NCBI GenBank assembly: GCA_021772215.1
Contig: JAJFMK010000207.1
Location: forward strand, 1-10,563
DNA length: 10,563 bases
Reading direction: 5' to 3'
Source of the DNA: Chlamydiota bacterium
GTDB taxonomy: Bacteria; Chlamydiota; Chlamydiia; Chlamydiales; JAJFMK01
Both the position numbers and the translations under genes were made by a program. Positions 1 through 6,601 of this stretch are shown here, one piece after another. Below the pieces are notes generated by a model that ran no database searches, was not told the origin of the DNA, and was given only the letters and a program-made list of their open reading frames with translations. Each line of letters begins with the position of its first letter. Positions within the stretch are counted from its first letter, which is position 1.

Positions 1-3000
1 TTTGGTACAGAAAACCCACCCAAAAACTGTTTCCCTTTGAAAGCTTGCACACGGATAATTTTATTTGCTGCCACTTCTAAAGGCTGTTCATAACCCTCGT
101 TTAAAGAAAGTGTTTGTGATCCTTTACTATAATGTTTGAAATAGTACGGGTTAAGCAGCAACCCTCGCTTCTTATACCACGCATAAGCTACGCCTCCTAA
201 CGCTGCGCAGGGGCCTGCAATGCTCAATGCAAGCTCCTCATAAGAAGTTCCTTGCACACTTAGGTTAAACGCAGCTTCCGTATTTTCTATCCCATCGTTT
301 GCCACAACTTGAAGAGGAATGCTTTTATCGGTAAAGCTTCCCGTGTCCCCTCTTCCCGGTTTCCCACTAAAGGTGCGGGTTTGTGGGTCAAAACCTAGCC
401 AATTTGGCAGCGGCCTCCCCCCAAGTTTTTGAGCTTGATAAGTTAAGGTGTCACCATTAGGGTCGTCAAATGTCGAATCAGGAACTGTAAATTTAAACGA
501 TTGACCCACTTGAGCCACCTGACTGGAGATTTGATTCGCAACAATAGGAGGTAAGTTTTGACTATCCTCAATAATTAACGTAAATGTATCCAGCTCAACC
601 CCCCCCCGACCATCCTCTGCAGTAACTGTAACACGTATAGCCTCAGCAACTTGAGGAACTCCATTAAATATTTGTTCATCACCGTCAAAAGTTAACCATG
701 AAGGGAGGGGACTGCCTCCCTCCAAAACTGCGCGATATGTCAATGGATCATCATCTGGATCTGTAAAGGTCAACGGATTTAGGGTATATTGGAAGAGGAG
801 ATTTGTTTTTGCGGTTTGGTCGGGTATTTCCGTTGTAAGCTGAGGCGGACGGTTGCCAGATGTAATATCAGAAACCGTTAACCCAAAAATTGTTGAAGAT
901 AGGCCCTCATAAGGATCTTGCGCTTGAAGCTCAACAAACAGCACTCCCTTGTCTCCCTCTTCAGGGGTTCCAACAAACGACTTCAACTCACTATCAAAAA
1001 CTAGCCAATTTGGAAGGGGATCTCCATCACTTTGCTCTGCCATGTAAGTTATCGCATGTCCATCAGGATCAATAAAAGTGTCCGATTCAAGGGTAAAAAG
1101 AAAAGGATTGTCAACGAAAGCTTGCTGATTACCAATGGGTCGGTTTAACTGCGGAGCGTGATTGGGGAAAAAGTTTAAAAGAGTGCTAGCACGACCTTGA
1201 TAAGGGTCCTCAGCTGTTACAGTAAGAGGAATAGGTCCATCCTCTTCCACTGGAACAATGCCAGAAAGTGTCGTAGTTATCGTATCAAATGCCATCCAGT
1301 CGGCTAAACCTTCCACATGATAGGTCAATTGATCTCCATCCGGGTCCAAAAATCCATTCGGATCCCAAGCAATACTAAATTCAGTTCCCTCATTTACCCA
1401 CTCTTCTCTAGGAAAACTTACTTTGACGGGATTGCGGTTCTGCACAGTAACGGAGAAGTCTGTCTCACCAATACCACCGTAGCCATCATCAACATTAACA
1501 GTAATCAAAGAGACGCCTTGGTCACCGGTCTGAGAAACTCCATTAAAAACAAGGGTAGCATTGTTAAAATGGAGCCAGCTAGGTAAACCGGTCGAGCTAT
1601 AAGATAGCGGGTCACCTTCTGGATCTACAAATGTATCGCTAGAAACTGTGTACTCGACATGCTGACCGACTTGAGTCTCTTGATCGGTTAATGGAATTTG
1701 TAAAACCGGAGCACTGTTGTCTATATTCAAACGAAAATCTGTATTTACCTGGCCTCCATGCAAGTCATCTGCAATCAGTTCGATGTTAAGTACACCTCTG
1801 CTGGCAACCGGTGGAATTCCAGAGTAGAGCCGCGAGGAACCTGTAAATGAAAGCCAATTCGGCAATGCGTCGCCATTGACAAGCTGAGAGGTATAGATTA
1901 GAAGGTCATTGTCAATATCAAAAAAGGTATTTGGGCTAAAGCTGAATGCAAAAGCAATATCTGCATTAGCAGCTTGATCAGGAACGGAGTTTAATAAAAT
2001 TGGGTTGGTATTAGGAACTGTGATTTGAAAATCTTCTTCGACATCCCCTCCAAAACCATCTGAAACTGAGAGGGCAATATCGTAAACATCGCGATTAAAT
2101 CCAAAGGGAAAGCCTGAAAAAGCTCGCGCTGTTCCATTAAACAAAAGCCAGCCTGGCAGTGGAAATCCGTTTTGCAGTTTAGCAGAGAAGTGAAGAGAGT
2201 CTCCATCGGGATCGGCAAAAGCACTGCTTGGAAAGTCAGCAAAAAAATCCTCACCAACTTGAGCAACTAAATCTCCTAGGCCACTACTACCAACAGGAGT
2301 CTTATTGATAACTGTGAGAGCAAAACTATTGCGTGCCTCGCCTCCAAAGCCGTCAGAAGCAATGATATCGATGGGAACGACCCCCTGATGACCCGATAGA
2401 GGAGCTCCAAAAAGAGAAAACAGCTCACTATCAAAAGTCAACCATCCAGGTAGAGGCTCACCATCAGTCTGTTTCGCAGAAAAATCGAGGACATCTCCGT
2501 CTTCATCAAGAAAAATGGAAGAATCAAAGTTAATCTCCGTGAAAAGTCCTATCTCAGTATTTTGATCAGCAATAGGTAAAAAAGGGATAGGATCTATATT
2601 TTCGACAGTCAATTTGAAGATATCAAAGGCAGATTCACCTAATGGATTATGCGCTGATATTTTAATCGGATAATGACCTTGGTCACCTGAATAAGGGGTA
2701 CCAAAAAATAACAGTTCCTCTGGAATAAAACTAAGCCAGCTCGGTAGCTCATCTCCATTATCTAAGCTAGCAGTATGCGTTAAAGTTTGATTGTTCAATT
2801 CCGAAAACGTTTTCGAGTCGACATTAAACTGATAGAAGGCATTCACTGCTACCGATTGATCCGGGATCGGATCTGTAACAAAAACATTCCCAACAAAAAT
2901 GCGAAAGGTTTCTGTCGCCTGTAATCCTGAAGAATCCGTGGCCGTAACAGCAACCGTTGTGACTCCCTCATCGTTTTGGGAAGGAACACCCAATAGACTC

Positions 3001-6000
3001 CACATGCCCGTTTCAACAATAGAAATCCCATCATAATAATTGCTAGTTAAAAAAAACTGGTCGCCAAATAGATGAAAGCGATCAAGTGATGAGTACCGCA
3101 TGGAATTTCTGACAAAAGGTGATAGAGGGTTTGCCACATTGACTGCTAACAAATCATAGCTTTCCAAAATGTAGGCATATTCCCCAGAAACCGCAACATC
3201 TCTGACGTAACTTGAAGGAGGTCGCATTGTGGTAACGATTGCTGGATTGGAAGGGATTGTTACATCTACAATTCTAAATCCTTCTTCTGAATCAGCAACG
3301 TAAACGGTTGTCCCCGAAACTTCAATTCCTTGTGAGTGAAATTGTGTGAATTCTCCAATTAAAAAGGGGGTGCTTGGATTTGACACATCGATAACTTTAG
3401 GGCCTTTGGTACCATCTGCAACAAATGCTCTATTTCCCTCCACAACAACACCTAAAGTGCTCCCAGTTGTATCCAGTGATCCCAACAAAATAGGGTTAGA
3501 AAGATCGGAAACATCTACAACATCAATACCGAGATTACTTATAGCAACATAGGCGATGTTCCCCTGTATAGAAACCCCACGTGCTGTTGAGCCTAAATCA
3601 AATAAACCTAGTGTAAATGGCAAAGTAGGGCTGCTCACATCTACAATCCATAAACCATCGGCATGATTTGCAATGTATGCAACATCGCCCTGTATAGCGA
3701 CTTCATTGGCATAATTGGACGTGGCGAGTTGGCCAACTACTAAGGGGGAAGACGAGTTTGAAATGTCAATAATTTTTAACCCATCTTGATTTGCTGCAAC
3801 ATAGGCATAATTTCCTTCGACAGTGACATCAAGGGCTTTTCCTGCATCTGCTGCTCCCAAAAGGAGTGGAACTGCTGGATTGGAGATATCTGCAACATAC
3901 AATTTCTCATTAGTCTGTGAAACTAAATAGCAAAGATCGCCCTGAACAGCTACGTCAAAAATCGGACCCTCACTGGTTAAGACTCCCACCATCTCAAGAG
4001 AAAAAGGGTTGGAAACGTCCAAAATCCTCAACCCATTATGTGAATCTGCCAAAAAAATCAAATTATCTACTAAATCTATCCCACGAACATCTCCGGTTAC
4101 TTCACGATCCAAAATCCTCGGACTAGAAAGGTCTGACATATCTACAACAGAAAAGCCCTCGTTACGATCTGCAACGTAGAGTAAGTTATCTCTAACCAAA
4201 AGTCGATTGGAGTAAAAAGAGGGGGGCGCCGAGAAGCTACCAACAACATACCCGGTAGACGGAAAGGTTACATCTACAACTTTGGGTCCCCTTTTACCAT
4301 CAGCAATATAAACAAAATTTTCAGAAACAGTTAGATCTCGTCCATCGGATATTCCTGACACAGTCCGAATATTAACGGGGTTTGCTGCGTCCGAAACATC
4401 AACAATATATAATGCAGTTGATATTAACAGATAAGCATAGTCGCCTTGCACCTTTATCGATATAGGGGAACTTAAACCTAAACTTCCCACTAGCAAAGGA
4501 TTGACTGGATCAGCTAAGTTTACGATCATCAGTCCTTTATAGTAGTCAGCAATATATGCTAACTGATTTTGAACTACTATCCCCTCAGGTTGCCGAAAAA
4601 CAAAAGGAAAAGATCCTATTAGGTTTGGGAAGGAGGGGAGTGATACATCAACAACAAGGGGACTCGAGGTATAGTCAGCTACAAAAAGGGTGCTATTTGC
4701 TTTCGCAAGTCCAAAGGCGGTACCTTCGGTATCCAAAGAGCCCTCAAAAGAAGGAACTTCAGGATTCGAAATATCCAAAATGACAATCCCATTCCCACCA
4801 TCTGCTACATACGCTAAATCGCCGTCAACGATTACACCTAGAGCAGCTCCTGCCGCCAAAGAGGAACCCACCTCAAAAGGTGCTGTAGTGTTGCTGACAT
4901 CAATTACCCTTAATCCTGCAGTGCCATCGGCCACATAAGCAAAATCACCCTGAACGACCACATCACGAGCCGAATACATGGAAGCTTCTCCAACTAAAAC
5001 AGGGCTATCTGGATTTGTCACATCGACAATCTTCAATCCAATGTTATGGTTTGCGATGTAAGCAAGACCATCAGAAACAAAAACTTGATTGACGGTACCC
5101 TCCAACTCCAAACTTCCCATACGAGTTGGTGAGTTAGGGTTAAGGACACTTACTATTTCAAGTCCCTTCCAGTAATGGCTGAAAAGTACCGATTTTTCTG
5201 CAATATAGGCAACTCCCTCAGACACTTTGACGCCAACCGCACCACCCATGGTTGAATAAGATCCTAAACGAAGTGGGGATACAGGATCTGTGACATCTAA
5301 AATTATCAATCCACCTGTACCACCCGCCACATAGACTTTGCCATCTTCATAAAAAAGATCTTCAGCGTTACTTACATAATACCGAGATAACAGCTTTGGA
5401 GAAGACAAATTAGAAATATCAATGATAGAGACTCCCCGATCAGAACTATCTGCAACATAGAGATGTGTCCCATCTGTTGCTACTGCCCGTGACTCGAAGG
5501 TAGGAAACATTGATATCAAAGTCGGGTCGGCAAGATCTAAAATCTCATAAATACTCAAGCCAGAAAAATCATCAACCACATAAGCCAGGGCATTATTTAC
5601 ATCAATATCATTTGCACCAGTAGCCCAAGAATATTTGATCTGAAGCTCATTGTTAAAATTGAGCCAGTCAGGCAATCTGCTGCCATCTTCTTTAGTAGCA
5701 TTAAGCTGTAATAAGCCCTCACCTGAGAAAACATCAGATGCTCGAATCTCTAATGAAAAAGGCTCATTTTTTGCTGTAAACTGATCGGGTATGGGGTTAG
5801 CACTAGTGGAAATACTAAGGGTAGTTCGCCCAATCCGCGCGATGGAATCGTATTGTGGATTTTCTAAACTTACACTTCTATGATGTGATAGCACCCCAGC
5901 AGCCGTTCCCGCTGCCGCACCAAAAAGTGCCAATCCTTTGATAATTTGAACAACCTTTTCCTTTCCTAAACCAGGTGTGGAGGGTGAATCAGATTGAATA

Positions 6001-6062
6001 GGGTCTGCCGCCCCTCGAATTTTCATTGTAAACTGGCGCCACAGCCCCGCAAGCAGTTGCAT
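1..6062 (-). CDS. Giant membrane-anchored repeat protein with LVIVD propeller and Ig-like domains (3' end beyond window)
   Basis: About 2,020 codons are open from the ATG at 6062-6060 to the left edge, with no stop. A GGAG Shine-Dalgarno lies six bases upstream of that ATG; Met13 is a weaker alternative start. Visible order: hydrophobic segment at residues ~37-58 after a 36-residue polar N-region; first half of an Ig-like (He_PIG/cadherin-like) domain, ~88-149; about 21 LVIVD-type repeats, ~150-1017; the missing half of that Ig-like domain, ~1018-1060; nine intact Ig-like domains, ~1064-1937; a membrane segment, ~1944-1963, followed by KKR; then a tail running off the window. Ig-like domains carry the family signatures DPDGD, LPxWLxF and DGxGG. 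Such repeats usually mediate adhesion or protein contacts, so a cell-surface or periplasmic binding role is inferred; no enzymatic motif was seen. The two hydrophobic segments suggest that the repeats lie outside the cytoplasm. Function and partner are unknown. Confidence 0.85.
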   Translation of the reverse strand, partial: MQLLAGLWRQFTMKIRGAADPIQSDSPSTPGLGKEKVVQIIKGLALFGAAAGTAAGVLSHHRSVSLENPQYDSIARIGRTTLSISTSANPIPDQFTAKNEPFSLEIRASDVFSGEGLLQLNATKEDGSRLPDWLNFNNELQIKYSWATGANDIDVNNALAYVVDDFSGLSIYEILDLADPTLISMFPTFESRAVATDGTHLYVADSSDRGVSIIDISNLSSPKLLSRYYVSNAEDLFYEDGKVYVAGGTGGLIILDVTDPVSPLRLGSYSTMGGAVGVKVSEGVAYIAEKSVLFSHYWKGLEIVSVLNPNSPTRMGSLELEGTVNQVFVSDGLAYIANHNIGLKIVDVTNPDSPVLVGEASMYSARDVVVQGDFAYVADGTAGLRVIDVSNTTAPFEVGSSLAAGAALGVIVDGDLAYVADGGNGIVILDISNPEVPSFEGSLDTEGTAFGLAKANSTLFVADYTSSPLVVDVSLPSFPNLIGSFPFVFRQPEGIVVQNQLAYIADYYKGLMIVNLADPVNPLLVGSLGLSSPISIKVQGDYAYLLISTALYIVDVSDAANPVNIRTVSGISDGRDLTVSENFVYIADGKRGPKVVDVTFPSTGYVVGSFSAPPSFYSNRLLVRDNLLYVADRNEGFSVVDMSDLSSPRILDREVTGDVRGIDLVDNLIFLADSHNGLRILDVSNPFSLEMVGVLTSEGPIFDVAVQGDLCYLVSQTNEKLYVADISNPAVPLLLGAADAGKALDVTVEGNYAYVAANQDGLKIIDISNSSSPLVVGQLATSNYANEVAIQGDVAYIANHADGLWIVDVSSPTLPFTLGLFDLGSTARGVSIQGNIAYVAISNLGIDVVDVSDLSNPILLGSLDTTGSTLGVVVEGNRAFVADGTKGPKVIDVSNPSTPFLIGEFTQFHSQGIEVSGTTVYVADSEEGFRIVDVTIPSNPAIVTTMRPPSSYVRDVAVSGEYAYILESYDLLAVNVANPLSPFVRNSMRYSSLDRFHLFGDQFFLTSNYYDGISIVETGMWSLLGVPSQNDEGVTTVAVTATDSSGLQATETFRIFVGNVFVTDPIPDQSVAVNAFYQFNVDSKTFSELNNQTLTHTASLDNGDELPSWLSFIPEELLFFGTPYSGDQGHYPIKISAHNPLGESAFDIFKLTVENIDPIPFLPIADQNTEIGLFTEINFDSSIFLDEDGDVLDFSAKQTDGEPLPGWLTFDSELFSLFGAPLSGHQGVVPIDIIASDGFGGEARNSFALTVINKTPVGSSGLGDLVAQVGEDFFADFPSSAFADPDGDSLHFSAKLQNGFPLPGWLLFNGTARAFSGFPFGFNRDVYDIALSVSDGFGGDVEEDFQITVPNTNPILLNSVPDQAANADIAFAFSFSPNTFFDIDNDLLIYTSQLVNGDALPNWLSFTGSSRLYSGIPPVASRGVLNIELIADDLHGGQVNTDFRLNIDNSAPVLQIPLTDQETQVGQHVEYTVSSDTFVDPEGDPLSYSSTGLPSWLHFNNATLVFNGVSQTGDQGVSLITVNVDDGYGGIGETDFSVTVQNRNPVKVSFPREEWVNEGTEFSIAWDPNGFLDPDGDQLTYHVEGLADWMAFDTITTTLSGIVPVEEDGPIPLTVTAEDPYQGRASTLLNFFPNHAPQLNRPIGNQQAFVDNPFLFTLESDTFIDPDGHAITYMAEQSDGDPLPNWLVFDSELKSFVGTPEEGDKGVLFVELQAQDPYEGLSSTIFGLTVSDITSGNRPPQLTTEIPDQTAKTNLLFQYTLNPLTFTDPDDDPLTYRAVLEGGSPLPSWLTFDGDEQIFNGVPQVAEAIRVTVTAEDGRGGVELDTFTLIIEDSQNLPPIVANQISSQVAQVGQSFKFTVPDSTFDDPNGDTLTYQAQKLGGRPLPNWLGFDPQTRTFSGKPGRGDTGSFTDKSIPLQVVANDGIENTEAAFNLSVQGTSYEELALSIAGPCAALGGVAYAWYKKRGLLLNPYYFKHYSKGSQTLSLNEGYEQPLEVAANKIIRVQAFKGKQFLGGFSVP
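252..2873 (-). repeat. Nine tandem Ig-like (He_PIG/cadherin-like) domains
   Basis: Residues ~1064-1937 of the giant protein form nine consecutive units of about 97 residues. Most units run: I-P-D-Q near the start, F-x-D-P-D-G-D-x-L-x-Y, L-P-x-W-L-x-F-D, F-x-G-x-P, then V-x-A-x-D-G-x-G-G and a closing F-x-L-T-V strand. The acidic DPDGD turn resembles calcium-binding loops of cadherin-like domains. The sixth unit (ADWMAF in place of LPxWLxF) is the most divergent. Repeats of this kind usually act as rigid spacers or adhesive modules. Confidence 0.8.
599..607 (-). repeat. Nine-G homopolymer in the coding strand of the giant gene
   Basis: The plus strand has nine consecutive C residues, read as nine G in the gene, spanning codons for Arg1819-Gly1820-Gly1821 in the conserved DGxGG turn of an Ig-like domain. 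One extra G gives TGA almost immediately; one fewer gives TAA eight codons after the tract's GGG GGG. No other long G/C run was noticed in this moderately AT-rich gene. It is a candidate slipped-strand site; variation itself cannot be seen in one sequence. Confidence 0.6.
3012..5615 (-). repeat. Array of about 21 LVIVD-type beta-propeller repeats
   Basis: Residues ~150-1017 of the giant protein are tandem units of about 41-44 residues. The recurring pattern is A-Y-V/I-A-D, then G-L-x-I-V/I-D-V-S-N-P-x-x-P, then L-x-G-S, then a hydrophobic V-x-V-x-G stretch before the next unit. Clear examples contain GLKIVDVTNPDSP, GLRVIDVSN, GLWIVDVSSP and KVIDVSNPSTP. The first and last units are degenerate. 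LVIVD repeats are thought to form propeller blades; 21 units would fit three seven-bladed propellers, which is inference. The units have diverged at DNA level and no near-identical copies were noticed. Confidence 0.8.
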
Positions 6063-6150
6063 CCCTCTCTCCCTGTTTGAATTTCGGTTTCAGATTTTAA
6101 TAGCTGTTCAAAATGAAATCGTGAAAAACCTATCAAGAACAATTTTACAA

Positions 6151-6159
6151 ACTATAGCA
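6151..6159 (-). promoter_or_regulatory. Candidate extended -10 promoter of the giant gene
   Basis: Read on the minus strand this is TGCTATAGT, an extended -10 element (TG, one base, then TATAGT, five of six matches to TATAAT). It lies about 90 bases upstream of the giant gene's ATG. No good -35 box is present at the usual distance. The assignment rests on this motif alone and is tentative. Confidence 0.25.
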
Positions 6160-6314
6160 TTTTCTGCCGAGCTATTTGCGTAGTTCTTATTTTTTAAACT
6201 CTTTTTCGCTCACCAATATTTTGCATCTAATTTACATTCAACATATTAAAATATTGACTGGTTTGATCTAAAAAGTCTTGGTAGCCCTGATATCCTTTGA
6301 TAAATCACTCAGCT

Positions 6315-6367
6315 ATTCAGGTTCAGCCGCTTTCTTTATGAGGCACTGAACAATTCGGGTACAGCCG
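6315..6367. repeat. Imperfect 15-base direct repeat pair
   Basis: ATTCAGGTTCAGCCG at 6315-6329 recurs as ATTCGGGTACAGCCG at 6353-6367, matching at 13 of 15 bases, with starts 38 bases apart. The second copy lies just inside the left end of the possible mobile-element remnant. It could be an internal repeat of that element or a protein-binding site; no function can be assigned. Confidence 0.35.
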
Positions 6368-6503
6368 ATTTTTCGATGATTTTGTTTCCAGTTGGCTGAT
6401 TTTATAAGTTCGCATACTGTTGACAGTAGAGTACTTATGAAATTCACCAAATGGGAGCAAAGGTGCGGTTAAAGCAGTCCACGTGAGTTTTTCAGCAGTG
6501 CCT
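6341..6503. mobile_element. Possible insertion-sequence remnant or MITE-like element
   Basis: The left end reads AGGCACTGAACAATTC. The reverse complement of the right end reads AGGCACTGCTGAAAAACTC. With a three-base gap, 14 of 16 positions match, giving inverted termini 163 bases apart. The right terminus resembles, from memory, IS5-type ends containing CTGAAAAACTC. No transposase is present beyond an open 59-codon stretch without a start, and no target-site duplication is evident. A degenerate or non-autonomous element is the favoured reading; chance similarity is possible. Confidence 0.3.
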
Positions 6504-6545
6504 TAGAGAGTCATTTGCCGTGCTACCGGAGAACTTAAAGGCGAA

Positions 6546-6579
6546 GTCACCTCTTTGACACTGAAGACAAAGAGGTGAC
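6546..6579 (-). terminator. Perfect 12-bp hairpin after the protease gene, possible terminator
   Basis: GTCACCTCTTTG (6546-6557) pairs perfectly with CAAAGAGGTGAC (6568-6579) around a ten-base loop. It begins 22 bases downstream of the protease stop codon, which is where a terminator would be expected. Only two T follow the stem on the minus strand, so this is not a canonical intrinsic terminator. It may protect the mRNA 3' end, terminate weakly, or be unrelated to termination. Confidence 0.4.
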
Positions 6580-6601
6580 AAGATATCATCAGGAACAGAA
6601 A

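Larger units (their letters stand above)
6063..6601. other. Intergenic gap of 539 bases between the protease gene and the giant gene
   Basis: No convincing gene was found on either strand. From right to left it holds a perfect hairpin just after the protease stop (6546-6579), a segment bracketed by imperfect inverted repeats (6341-6503), a 15-base direct repeat pair (6315-6367), AT-rich sequence with a possible promoter, and the ribosome binding site of the giant gene. One minus-strand frame is open from 6502 to 6323 for 59 codons, but an in-frame TAA precedes it directly, it lacks a good start, and its product is not recognised. Confidence 0.6.

Noticed and set aside
890..4938. Several short open frames on both strands within the giant gene region, for example 1317-1586 plus and 1991-2266 minus
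   Set aside because: They lie inside the continuous repeat-encoding frame, have no family-like features and no good ribosome binding sites; they are shadows of the repetitive coding sequence.
6417..6428. Small palindrome ACTGT-TG-ACAGT containing a TTGACA-like -35 box
   Set aside because: No -10 box lies 16-18 bases downstream and no gene follows on the plus strand; a five-base stem is easily due to chance.
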